This document shows, one piece after another, positions 19,255-28,553 of a stretch of 29,618 nt of DNA. The position numbers and the translations under genes were made by a program. Each line of letters starts with the position of its first letter. Position 1 is the first letter of the stretch. The notes under the pieces were generated by a model. It had not been told where the DNA came from. It worked only from the letters and a program-made list of their open reading frames with translations, and did no database searches. Source of the stretch: Chara braunii (taxonomy: Eukaryota; Streptophyta; Charophyceae; Charales; Characeae); assembly GCA_003427395.1 (NCBI GenBank), contig BFEA01000457.1, positions 578,042 through 607,659 on the forward strand, given 5' to 3'.

Positions 19255-19290
19255 CCCCCCCCCCCCCGTTTTTTTTTTTTTTTTTTTTTT
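19255..19290. repeat. C13-G-T22 homopolymer block
   Basis: Thirteen C, one G and twenty-two T in a row. Read on the minus strand it is a 22-base poly(A) 25 bases downstream of the LTR-like element, so it may mark a retroposed minus-strand transcript. Confidence 0.85.
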
Positions 19291-19325
19291 GGGTCTGAAC
19301 ATTTTTGCAGCCCGGTGTCGGACCA

Positions 19326-19346
19326 AATACCCTTACAAGGGTATTT
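19326..19346. repeat. Perfect terminal hairpin of the LTR
   Basis: ATACCCTT-AC-AAGGGTAT is an 8-bp stem with a two-base loop, at the same offset from TGTCGG as in both 2.1-kb repeats. Confidence 0.75.
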
Positions 19347-19444
19347 GGCCATGCTTTGGAGTTGACACAACGACGGCGTCGGCTACCATGACGAGGCCGA
19401 TCTGGAATGGAAAGTGTGTGCGCACTTTGGCGTCACACTTAAAA

Positions 19445-19478
19445 CGATTCCTCGGCCATTAAGGCCGGGAACGAATCG
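19445..19478. repeat. Hairpin inside the LTR
   Basis: CGATTC/GAATCG and CTCGGCC/GGCCGGG form a two-part stem with a small bulge. Confidence 0.65.
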
Positions 19479-19549
19479 GTGAGAAAATTTCGAGAGTGTG
19501 CACGCGTTGTCATGACACGCACCGTGATGGTTGAAGATCAGTAGTAATA

Positions 19550-19573
19550 CCCTCGGACCTAAAAGGTCGAGGG
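19550..19573. repeat. Hairpin inside the LTR
   Basis: CCCTC-G-GACCT and AGGTC-GAGGG make ten pairs with one bulged G and an AAA loop. Confidence 0.7.
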
Positions 19574-20004
19574 GTTGAGCGGGTTAGTGTGATGTCGGGT
19601 AGATCTACGACAAACCTTGAGATTTGGACTAGTACCTGTCTGTCTGCCGGTACTGGGCCTCTAAAAATGTCAACTTTGTCTTCTTTTACTCGGCCTCGGC
19701 TACCCGGTACATCTACCTCTACTTGGTGTGGTACCGGCCTAACTGCCACTTGAGTGTTTCCGCGGTTCTTGAGTGTCGCGGACCTCCTACCCCCGCTACT
19801 TGAGTGTTTTCCGCGGCAACCCTCAAAGTCACGGCCGCGGGTAAGTACCGGCCCCGTGGGGGCCTCTCAAATGAACAAGTGTCATTGGAAAGGCTCACAC
19901 TCACTCAAGGTGACAACCGCTCAGGCAGGCACACAGACCAGCAAGTGTGCACATACTCAGACTTACGAAAGGGGCTCAGGCCGCTGGTCGGACTGGGCCC
20001 CGAT

Positions 20005-20020
20005 AATGTATTTATACATG
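20005..20020 (+). promoter_or_regulatory. Possible TATA-like box in LTR
   Basis: GTATTTATACATGG is in the position expected for the promoter at the U3/R border if 19316-20255 is an LTR. Based on sequence and position only. Confidence 0.3.
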
Positions 20021-20255
20021 GACTGCTCCTACTTTGTTCAAAGCAGGAGCTAGCCCAGTAGGTTTCCGTATCATTTACTAAGTGACAGACTCGAGGATCG
20101 AGTCCGCCTGCCTGTGGGCTAGTTCCTTTTGACTGGAGCTCAGTTATAGCCCCACGAACATCTTATTTCCGACCCCAGTTTGGTTGAGGGACTTGAACCC
20201 GTGACCTCAGGGTTAGGATAAAAGGGAGTTAGTTAGTTAGTTGGTCTGCCCGACA

Positions 20256-21360
20256 CTTGGCAGGACAGGAAAGATAGACAGAACAATTAGATTATGTTTT
20301 TTTTTTTTTTCTTATTTCATATTTTCTTATTTCGTATTTTCTTATTTCTTATTTTTTTATTTCTTATTTTTTTATTTCTTATTTTCTTATTTCTGAATTT
20401 CATTGTTCCTTGCGGCGCCGGTAACTATGGTCGATGGGTGACTTCGACGTATTTGCCTCCGAAACCTGGGCAGATTCAGTCAAAGAAAGTAAAGGCCCAC
20501 ATCAATCTCGACCGTGCCGCATCCGCCTACAGGCACGGAGATCTCCTTCGTGGGGGAGCAAACACCGCGAGAGCGAGCGGCACGAGGAGAGACAACGCAA
20601 GAATGGAGATGGCCACGCCGTGGAAGGAGAGAGCGGGGAACAGTAGAGATGGCTAGCGGGATAGTAAGGAGAGGAGATGGCCGCACGGTGAGAGAAGAGA
20701 GAAAGTAAACGTGCGGAAGAGAGGGTGTAGCATCGCACAAATGGAGAGGAGAGTCGCTTGAAGGGAAGGAGGAAGGGGAGAAGCGAACAGGATAGGTGAG
20801 GGAAGGAGAGGAAAGAAGAAGAAGAAGACGAAGAAGAAGAAGACGAAGTGGGAGATGGGAAGATGGTTCGTCGCAACGGAGGTAGATTGTTGTAATTATC
20901 AAAAGCGCGCGTCATCAACCCGTGCTGATTACGTCCCGGCCCTTCGCGCACGCCTCCGTCGCTCCTACCGATTGAATGGGCCAGTGAAGTATCTGGATTG
21001 CGGTGATCTCGACGGTTTGCCGCTGGGGGTGCTATAAAAGGTTCATTGAACCTTATCACGAAAGGGGAGAAAAGGAAGAAGAAGATGAAGGAGAAGAAGA
21101 AGAAGGAGAAAGAGGGAGGGGGAAAAGGGATACTTACCTGAGCCGACGATGATGACGATAGCTGACGACGGACGACTATGACGGACGACGACGACGACGA
21201 CGAGCAAAAGGAACGGGTAGGTCTCCAAGCCCGCAGTTGGCTCCTTGATACTTCCATCAATAAGATGAGCAAAGTAAAATAAATAAATAAATGAATAAAT
21301 AAACAAAAAAATTGAATGAATCTATCCCTATATCGTGGAGATATACATTACCTCTACGTG
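20256..21360. other. Low-complexity T-rich then GAA-rich DNA
   Basis: 20296-20395 is a tandem CTTATTTCTTATTTT array. About 20565-20850 and 21060-21120 are GA/GAAGAAGAC-rich. 21186-21203 is (GAC)n and 21275-21305 is (AAAT)n. AAGGTTCA-T-TGAACCTT (21037-21053) is a perfect palindrome beside TATAAAA. Long frames here encode only Ser/Leu or Arg/Glu runs and are not called as genes. Confidence 0.7.
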
Positions 21361-21416
21361 TGTGAATGTGTGTGTGTGTGAGTGTGTGTGTGTGAGAGAG
21401 AGAGAGAAAGAGACAA

Positions 21417-21569
21417 TAAGTCTTCAACCTTGGCCAACAGCCAAGTCACCGACTCGCGCCTAGCCGCGCGCTACTTGGATCGAAAGAATGAGCAAATAAA
21501 AAAGTGTAAGTGTATATTTCCACGTTTCAGCGGAAGATTCAATCCGTTTTTGCTCATCCTATCGATGGA

Positions 21570-21615
<46 letters not shown>

Positions 21616-21616
21616 A

Positions 21617-21647
<31 letters not shown>

Positions 21648-21803
21648 CTATAAGTCTCCAACCTTGGCCAACAGCCAAGTCACCGGCTCGCGCCTAGCCT
21701 CGCGCTACTTGGATCGAAAGAATGAGCAAATAAAAAAGTATCAGTGTATATTTCCACGTTTTAGCGGAAGATTCATTCCGTTTTTGCTCATCCTATCGAT
21801 GGA

Positions 21804-21842
<39 letters not shown>

Positions 21843-21870
21843 TGTGTGTGAGAGAGAGAGAGAAAAAAAA
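21417..21870. repeat. 234-bp tandem duplication with TG/GA microsatellites
   Basis: A ~154-bp unique block (TAAGTCTYCAACCTTGG ... CTATCGATGGAATG) at 21417-21569 recurs at 21651-21803 with few changes. Each is followed by (TG)n then (GA)n. A further TG/GA tract precedes the first copy. Unequal exchange through the microsatellites is the likely origin. Confidence 0.9.
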
Positions 21871-21889
21871 AAAGATGGGGGAGGCCACA

Positions 21890-21965
21890 GAGAAACATAC
21901 CTGTGTGCAACTCAGCTCCGCTCCGCCAGAGAGAAACATACCTGTGGTGCAACTCCGCTCCGCCT
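21890..21965. repeat. Two copies of a ~38-bp unit
   Basis: GAGAAACATACCTGTG followed by GCAACTC and GCTCCGC is repeated once. C-rich DNA follows to about 22290. Confidence 0.75.
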
Positions 21966-22431
21966 GTGCGCGCTCCGCCCCGCTTTCCTGCCCCGCGCAG
22001 CTCGCCCGCTCTTTCCCCCCAGCGTGATCACCTCTATTCCCCCCTCCCCGTCGCCCACCTCCTTCCCCCGCTGATCCCTACTCCCCCCCGACACTTACCT
22101 CCCTACCCCTAACCTCGATCCCGGCCGATCGTGCTCCCCCACTGATTTTTCCCCCTTTCCAGCCCATTTGTCCCTCCCTCCTGCCTCGTGACCCCATTTC
22201 CTTGCTTCCCCGCGCGATCTGCCCCCTTCCCTCTCCCCACGCTAAGCCTTCCCCCCCCCTATCACCCCCCGCCCGCGCGCACGTGCGCACCTGGGATTGG
22301 TAGAGCGGCACATCTCCTAGAAGATACCGCAAGTGTCCTATGATGAGCCCAACGAGAACGACAATCTCGTTGAAGCACAAAGGCTTATTTGATTTCGATT
22401 TCCAGTGCAAATACCAATTGTGACAGACTGG

Positions 22432-22473
<42 letters not shown>

Positions 22474-22980
22474 TCAGCATTGCCACCGTCCTCGCCATTG
22501 CTGCGCCACTGCCTACGCCATCATCGCATGGGCTTGTCATCATCAGTGCGCGCATTCAATCCGGCGACCTCGTCGTTCCACCGGGGGAACGATCGAGAAG
22601 ACCCCTTAGGGGTTCATTGAAGACCTTCCTCGACTAGGAGGAAGGACCTTGATTGCTCCCGACCGACCGGGAGCGCGGTATTGTCAATCTATCTCCCTCC
22701 TACTAATCCCCTCCCTTCCTCTCGCCGGTCTCTCTCAAAGATCTCATCTTTTTCCTCTCCTTTTATCTCCTCTCCAACCCCCCTTCTCTTCTCCACCCTC
22801 CCACCTAATTGGTCGCATCATCCAAAATTTCTACTACGCACGACACATATCTCCCTTCGTGGTGCTTGCCTGACAATGCCGTCCATTCTGTCGTTCAAAA
22901 TTTCAATCTAATTTCACAGGATTAACCTTCATCCTCTTTCCCACCAACGCCGTGAACAAAATTAATCCCGACACTTTTAT
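21966..22980. other. Pyrimidine-rich stretch, no supported gene
   Basis: C/T-rich to 22290, then (CAT)n(CAG)n at 22435-22480. ACCCC-TTA-GGGGT (22603-22616) and CCTTCCTC/GAGGAAGG (22624-22647) are small hairpins. C/T-rich again at 22680-22810. Frames follow composition. Confidence 0.55.
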
Positions 22981-23720
22981 TCAAAAGTTATGCAAATTTC
23001 TTTATTTTATCAGATTCTTTTTGTTATTTAATTTCAAAATTCAATTCCATTTCAGAAATTTGTGAAATAAATTCCAGAATTTACTAAATTTAATTCTTCT
23101 GAAGTCAAATCAATTTCGTTGTCTCCTCCCCCATAACATTACAAAATTCTGCAATTCTTTTGTAATTCCTTGGAAATTCTTTTGAAATTTCTGTGAAATT
23201 CACCTCAATCTTGTAACACGTGGAGAAATTTTCCTAATCTGACCTAGATAATTCTGGAAATTCTCCCAACTTACTGTAATTGGCTATCATTAATTCTCCA
23301 TGTAATTTCATCGTAAATTCTTAATTAAGGAATTAGTTTTCCATTCCTATTACAAATGATCTTCAAAAAAATTTTAATTCTGAAAATACGTTAAGGAATT
23401 TTCCATTTTATTCGAAAATTTTCCTATCAACTCATCTCTATATCTTTCATCATCTCCTCGAACTTTCAAATTTTTTTATGAATGGTTTTGAAATTCCTTA
23501 AATTTTACTTCAATTTCTTCTTAATTTCAAAATTACGTCCAAATATTTTCGGAATTTTATTTTGAATTCCTTATTGTCTTATGCATGCTCCCGTCTAGAC
23601 CCTACACTATTCTTTGAAAATTTCTTCTCATTTTCTTCCCCGAATCGGAAATTTTCCTCTTCTTCCCTCGCTTCGACTTTGAATTCTCTTGATTTGATTT
23701 TGGAAGTTCGTCAGACCTCG
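22981..23720. repeat. AATT-saturated AT-rich block
   Basis: AATT occurs roughly every 15-20 bases for about 700 bp, mostly as AAATTC, GAATTT or TAATTC. Composition alone would give far fewer. There is no clear unit length and no long intact coding frame. Confidence 0.6.
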
Positions 23721-23950
23721 TTTATACTCGCCTTCCCCAGTCATTCCAGCTGCAGATGTTGGCGTATTCGATCCCCACCTTGCCAGAGGTTTTCAACATT
23801 GCTAGGGTCATTCATCTCACTTATGCTCCACTCGTCGGCCCCTCGCTTCAGTCCGCCGCTGCCCATTCCGCTACTACTGCAGCACCCCGCCCATCTCAGC
23901 CTCGATAGTCCTCCACATACCGTTGTGGCCCTCGTAGTTTCATTTTCTAT

Positions 23951-24021
23951 GGTCGATAGGTGCATATTAATTCTTGCACAATCGATTCGTTCAGCGACAA
24001 AGTAGGAGGCACCTACTGACC
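23951..24021 (+). repeat. 71-bp dyad element, copy 2
   Basis: GGTCGATAGGTGCAT at the left, GGCACCTACTGACC at the right, TTGCACAA at positions 24-31. Copies 2 and 3 also share flanks (TTTTCTAT before; CCTACG...GACAC...CGCT...ATTTTGAAA after), so they belong to a longer local duplication. Confidence 0.75.
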
Positions 24022-24071
24022 TTTCCTACGTGACACCTATTTTGGAAACGCTCACCTTATTTTGAAAACTT

Positions 24072-24072
24072 A

Positions 24073-24100
<28 letters not shown>
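24072..24100. repeat. (TG)n microsatellite
   Basis: About 14 TG units, next to the tail shared by dyad copies 2 and 3. Confidence 0.95.
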
Positions 24101-24103
<3 letters not shown>

Positions 24104-24318
24104 TTCACTTAAATTGTATCATTGTTTTATGTCATTGTCCCAGATACATATATACACATAAAAACTTGGAAAACGAAATGCGGCTTACGTGCGTTGTGTG
24201 TGTGTGTATGCCCGCGCATGGGATTGGAGGTGCGACCTATCCACAATCATTGAAAAAAATATATGTACATGACAATTACACTAAAGAAATAGTAATCTGT
24301 TAATTTTATTTTTCTATT

Positions 24319-24389
24319 GGTCGGTAGGTGCATATTAATTTTTGTACAATCTATATGTCTAGCGTTAATGTAGCATGCATCTACCGGTC
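24319..24389 (+). repeat. 71-bp dyad element, copy 3
   Basis: GGTCGGTAGGTGCAT at the left and ATGCATCTACCGGTC at the right form a nearly perfect 15-bp stem. TTGTACAA lies at the conserved offset. A decayed sixth copy may lie at 24537-24607. Confidence 0.8.
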
Positions 24390-24607
24390 TTCCCTACGGA
24401 CACATGTTTAGAAGCGCTGACTTCATTTTGAAAGGTTTTGTTATTTGGATGTTTGTTTGTCACAAATATATAAACATACACTTACATGTAAAATTAAATA
24501 ATTGTTTGATAGATTATCCGAAATGAAGGACTATTTTTGAATAGGTTCATACTAATATCGCCGCACTTGATGCGTCCAACCTTAAATTCGTATATTCGCC
24601 CCGACTC

Positions 24608-25510
24608 TCTCTCACTAATATTGTTTTTCAATGTCTAAGTGTAGTTTGTATAGTGTATTAAAGATATGATATCAACAAGAAATAAAAACGAGTAGCGGTG
24701 TTGACGTTGTTCATTTTCATTGGTGTCTCGTTTTGTTTTGCTATGAAATGTGCCTGTTATTTCTACAGGACGACGAGACTGTAAAACAAGAAGTTGAACG
24801 GGGACCTTATCAGGCATGCAAATGTTCTTGGTTCCGCCCCCAGCAAGCCTCGTACCCACCCTAAGTGAAGGCGGGTCTGTACATCCACGAGAGGCCTATT
24901 TTTGACATTTTTCGCATGTAGGGTATCAGACAGTTGCCACACACCGGTTGGTTACAGAACAACATGAGACTTTTGTGGCTCATTTCAGAAGCAACAACTG
25001 CGTTGTACAATTGAGTCAGGGTTTAGTTGGTTGCACCCTCTGCACACGTAGTGGGAAGCCGACGCAACACATAGTCGCAGTGGACCAATGGCAATGCAAC
25101 ATTATCGTCACACATCTTCCACGAACTAACGAAAATGCGGCAAACACTTGGAGCCTGAAGGGCTACCTGAACATGCCCAATTGCACAAGGCTCGGACCAG
25201 TGTTTGAAACTAGGCCTGCAGCGCAGACAGTTTGGGCCAACTTGAAGTTACTAGGCCCCACACCGGCCACAGGCAGGGTAGTGGTAGGGTGCATTTTCCC
25301 TATAAGAAAGTGTGAGCTCAGGGGCACGACATTCTGGCCTGAGCAGACATTGTCACACTGCTGCTTTGTTGCGCGACACTGCGCTAAGCAGACAGGCTGG
25401 GGCGCACGTGGGCGCAAGAGGTGCGAGGGCGCTGCAGTGGCAATGGGCGCACGCTGCACGACGCCCATAGCCGGGTTGTGTGTGCGGGTAGCACGTGATG
25501 GCGATGGTGG
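24608..25510. other. Intergenic stretch, one doubtful frame
   Basis: A 233-codon plus-strand frame (24948-25649) runs through here into the dispersed repeat at 25511. Its end lies antisense to the frame that the repeat conserves, and it has no motif, so it is not called as a gene. Confidence 0.4.
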
Positions 25511-25680
25511 TCTTCAGATACGAGGCGCATACAGAGGGGAGGAAAGAGAACGTACCTTGTGTTTGCTGGCATTCGGCATTTTGATGACGTCGCGTACATT
25601 GGTCTTCAACTTCGATGCGATCTGGTTGCAAGAACGTAGGCAGACATAGATAGGCTGAGTAGAGTAGGTTGGGCGTTGGG
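25511..25680 (-). repeat. Dispersed repeat, copy A (exon-like on minus strand)
   Basis: The minus strand reads FLQPDRIEVEDQCTRRHQN and ends CAAG|GTACGT, a good 5' splice-site match. Compared with 3695-3868, I, E, V, E, D, Q, C and T are unchanged and silent third-position changes dominate. That is the pattern of a former or present exon. No family recognised. Confidence 0.4.
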
Positions 25681-26085
25681 AAGAAATCAGTAGGAGTGAC
25701 AACTAATACCATGTTGGTGAGGCCAGAGAATGTTGACATTGACATACGAGTTCATTGTATTGCTCTGAGTTGGATGGTATCTTGGTGCATTTTTCTCTTT
25801 ACTGACACATAAGTATCTATACTACTTCTCGATTCCACTCCCGATTATTTGGATGGTATCTTATGTGGGCGGGTGCGTGGGTGGGTATGTTTCAGACTAC
25901 TAACATATCGATAATTATTCATGACGACGCAAAAACCTTCATGGTTGTTCATGCACATAAGCGAAAGTTTACAAAACCAAAGTTTTCATAGGAGAGAGAG
26001 AGAGAGAAAGATAGAGAGAGAGAGACAAACAGTCTGGTATAAATTCAATGTTGTTTTCCTAAGGTTGCACAACAAAGAAAGTGGT
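25681..26085. other. Intergenic stretch with GA microsatellite
   Basis: (GA)n lies at about 25993-26024. No supported gene. Confidence 0.5.
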
Positions 26086-26156
26086 GGTCGGTAAGTGCAT
26101 ACGAATATGCCTTTGCAAATATTGATTGTTTTTGTTTTACTATGCACCTACCGGCA
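26086..26156 (+). repeat. 71-bp dyad element, copy 4
   Basis: GGTCGGTAAGTGCAT pairs with ATGCACCTACCGGCA. The inner word is TTTGCAAAT, a variant palindrome. Flanks differ from those of the other copies. Confidence 0.75.
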
Positions 26157-26515
26157 CTTTCAATTTTCTTGTTCAAAGACATCTCATGTTTTTTTCTTGT
26201 AAGATATATCAGCCTCCTGATAAGTAGGTGAAACTCTGACGAAATAGTGACCCCACTTTCGCCCCTACCCGTTTGTTGTCCTTCTCCCCCTCTCTGCGTC
26301 CAACCCAGGACAACTTTGGGAGCCTGTTTCATGTTGGTGCACGCCTCTGGGATCAGGATGTGCATGACACCGGGCGATAGGCATTGGGGAGCTCAGTACT
26401 ACTGCGACTTTCTTCACAGCCATAAGGAGCTTTCGTGTGTCACTGTTGAAAATGAAAGTCCCTACCTACCATTCGTATTCTGACCGACAACCCTCCTCTG
26501 AGAGAGAGAGAGAGA

Positions 26516-26561
<46 letters not shown>

Positions 26562-26897
26562 CGTGCTCGCGAGCATCTGCCCTGACGAGGGAGGAGGATA
26601 ACTTCGATGCAGCGGTCCTGATTGCACATGGACGACTGTTCAGCCAGGCGCAGCGGTGTACATCTGGACCAGTCCACTTGAGGCCATGGACTTTAGAGTT
26701 TGAGAGTAAGTTCGACATCACGCTGCTAGAGCAGCGCCCTCTTGCGAACAACTGCGAAAGAGCAGCGCTGGAGGAGTAGACTAGTACTTCTCTCCCCTCA
26801 ACACCTTCTTTCCCCTCCCCACCTTCTCTCCTGTCTCCACCTGCATAGCCTTGCATCCAGTTGGCTATTGGCAATGACTAGTCCTTCCTTACACAGT
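26157..26897. other. Intergenic stretch with ~60-bp GA microsatellite
   Basis: (GA)n occupies about 26500-26559. The C/T-rich tract 26790-26840 is low complexity. No gene supported. Confidence 0.55.
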
Positions 26898-26969
26898 GGT
26901 CGGCAGGTGCGTCATTCTCTTTTGTACAACCTTGTAATTGTACGTCAAAAGACAGCCTACCTGCCGACC
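26898..26969 (+). repeat. 71-bp dyad element, copy 5 (72 bp)
   Basis: GGTCGGCAGGTGCGT pairs with CCTACCTGCCGACC, with TTGTACAA at the shared offset. It lies about 240 bp upstream of the first exon of the charged-protein gene. Confidence 0.8.
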
Positions 26970-27210
26970 CGGGTAAGCTTCTAAGGAAAGTGGACCCATT
27001 TACCCTCAAGTACCAGGTCTGGCGGAGACCTTTCTTCTGTGTATGAGTCCCCTTCTTACTGTGTGGCATGTGTGATGATAATTGTGTGTCAGTCTGGATC
27101 TGATGTGTCAGGTCCTGTCTTTGAGTCTGGAGGTGCATTAAATATCATTACATCGTTGTCAATGTCTTCCATTTGAAGCCACGCAGGTGGCTATTGCCTA
27201 TTCCTCGCAG

Positions 27211-27881
27211 GGAGAAGGAGTCGACAACCAAAGGCAGAGAAAAGATTGACGGGACGTCTTCAACGCCGAGACGGAATATAAGTCGGCCAGAGGAGGGAAC
27301 AGTGACGCCAAGCGGACCACGGAAGGCGAAAAGATTGCGTCGGAATAGTGAGAATGACGATGACATCATTGGCTACCCACACAGAGTTGAAATCTCGCAA
27401 GGCAGGGAGAAAACAAGCCAAGAGGGAGAAAAAGGAGGGAGCCGTGTGGAAAATAAGACCACAAGAGCAACTGACAGAGGTTCAGAGATAAACAAATTTG
27501 CAATACATAAGAACAACAATGTGAGAAATGGGGAAACGAAAAAATACGACAATCAGTTCGGTCGAGAAGAACACGTTAAATTTCCTGAGTCGGAGCAGTT
27601 GGAGGAAAGTACGGATAAAAAAGAAGATCATTCAGAAGACACACATTCAAAGTCGGAATCACAAGCAAGTTCGGCGGACAATGAAGAAGACGAATCTGCA
27701 GAAGATGGAAAGCAAGACTACAGAGAAGAAATGGAAGATGCAAATGAGCAAGATAGCGACAACTGCCACCAAACGACGAACCTTCGCACAAATAAACCAA
27801 ATAAATATCTTTGCTTCGAAGGCATGAGCAGCGTCGAAATTGATGTATTTCCTTTGCATCTCAATTCCGCCGGCAAAGTTA
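27211..27881 (+). pseudogene. Exon of a charged-protein gene, split by a retroposon
   Basis: TTGCCTATTCCTCGCAG|GG is a good 3' splice site, and the frame then stays open through the retroposon border, so the start codon lies in an unseen upstream exon. The product is very hydrophilic: a basic cluster PRKAKRLRR (nuclear-localisation-like), then Glu/Asp/Ser-rich tracts (SADNEEDESAEDGKQD), then YLCFEGMSSVEIDVFPLHLNSAGKV. In the pre-insertion allele it would continue through 28452-28457 (I-R-) to a donor CGCC|GTAAAA. Intron 28458-28553 and acceptor TTTGTGAATGCAG restore the same phase in the next exon. No family recognised. Confidence 0.5.
27864..27881. repeat. Target-site duplication, left copy
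   Basis: ATTCCGCCGGCAAAGTTA is identical to 28434-28451 and flanks the retroposon. Confidence 0.9.
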
Positions 27882-28433
27882 AAGCGCACGATCCTTGCAA
27901 CCCACCCGGGAGTATCGGCCCATACCAGCGCTACCAGGCCGCTTGCGACAGGGGTCCCCCCTCCCCCACTTAGGGCTTCACCTCCCTGTAGCTCCACCGT
28001 CGGGAGGCAGTATGCTCCACAGTCACAGTGGTGCTGCAGGGACGCGCCAGCTCCTGCTAGGGGAGGGGTGACCTGCTCACACCTCCCGCACGCTCTCAAC
28101 TGAGCCCGCCCCTTCCGGAGCCATTCCCCCCCATGGCCTCGACAACCCCAAGGGGAGGCATGCGCTCAACCGTAACGGGGACCCAGGAAGTACTGTTGGG
28201 TTATTAGCACTAGTGGGCACCCTTGCAGGTGGCTCCCCAAGTCTAGAGCTGTATATATAGCCCCGTGTACATCCGTGCCTCTGGGAGCGCGCGCGCTCAG
28301 TATGTGAGTGGTGGTGCGTCAACCTAACGCCGTGCCAGCGGCATATGCACGAGGTTGCGGATTTGAACCCGCAACCTCAGACCACAATGTGCATTTCCAA
28401 CCGGTGTCCTAACCTCTGGGCCATTCGCCACTC
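27882..28433 (-). mobile_element. tRNA-derived retroposon (SINE-like), ~552 bp
   Basis: The minus strand starts GAGTGGCGAATGGCCCAGAG and includes TGGCCCAGAGG (A box) and GGTTCAAATCC (B box), with TTGGAAA where a tRNA-Ser(GGA) anticodon loop would be, but without a pairing anticodon stem. Perfect 18-bp target duplications flank it. The body is long for a SINE and ends in a short T stretch (GCGCTTT), so it may be composite. It sits antisense to the host gene, in an exon; the total insert of 570 bp is a multiple of three, but it brings a stop at 27971. Confidence 0.75.
28347..28432 (-). promoter_or_regulatory. Internal RNA polymerase III promoter (A and B boxes)
   Basis: TGGCCCAGAGG and, about 50 bases on, GGTTCAAATCC match the tRNA A and B box consensus. 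They would promote transcription leftward through the retroposon. Confidence 0.65.
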
Positions 28434-28451
28434 ATTCCGCCGGCAAAGTTA
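28434..28451. repeat. Target-site duplication, right copy
   Basis: Identical to 27864-27881. Host coding frame resumes here (SAGKV-IR). Confidence 0.9.
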
Positions 28452-28457
28452 TACGCC

Positions 28458-28553
28458 GTAAAATAAAAAGTACATTCCTCCTCCTTTCATGTTCTCATCA
28501 AGGTTTTGTAATTCTGATGTTTATTATTCCTTTATATGTTTTTGTGAATGCAG
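28458..28553 (+). other. Predicted 96-bp intron
   Basis: Donor CGCC|GTAAAA and acceptor TTTTTGTGAATGCAG|AA keep the same frame (phase 1) between the split exon and the downstream exon. The donor is weak; the acceptor is good. Confidence 0.45.

Larger units (their letters stand above)
19316..20255 (+). mobile_element. Candidate LTR, 940 bp (TGTCGG...CCGACA)
   Basis: Six-base inverted ends TGTCGG and CCGACA bound the element. The first ~35 bases match the termini of the 2.1-kb repeats. Inside are two strong hairpins, three ACTTGAGTGT(T)-type words near 19746-19820 and a TATA-like TATTTATACA near 20010. The 3' flank CTTGGCAGGACAGG could be a primer-binding site two bases from the end. Flanking CCCGG and CTTGG could instead be a decayed 5-bp target duplication of a solo LTR. 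No second copy or pol sequence lies in the window. Confidence 0.55.

Noticed and set aside
20180-20255. tRNA-like B box (GGTTCAAGTCC, minus strand) at the LTR end
   Set aside because: B box present, but upstream sequence is an ACTAACTAACT run with no A box.
20502-21272. 256-codon minus-strand frame
   Set aside because: It is mostly Ser/Leu/Arg runs produced by GAA/GAC low-complexity repeats.
21382-22074. Frames with Val-Cys repeats
   Set aside because: Produced by (TG)n tracts within the tandem duplication.
24948-25649. 233-codon plus-strand frame
   Set aside because: No motif, Cys/Gly/Arg-rich in GC-rich DNA, and its end is antisense to the frame conserved in the dispersed repeat.
27128-27195. 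GGAGGTGCATT resembling a dyad-element start
   Set aside because: No matching right end at 71 bp and no TTGYACAA at the expected offset.
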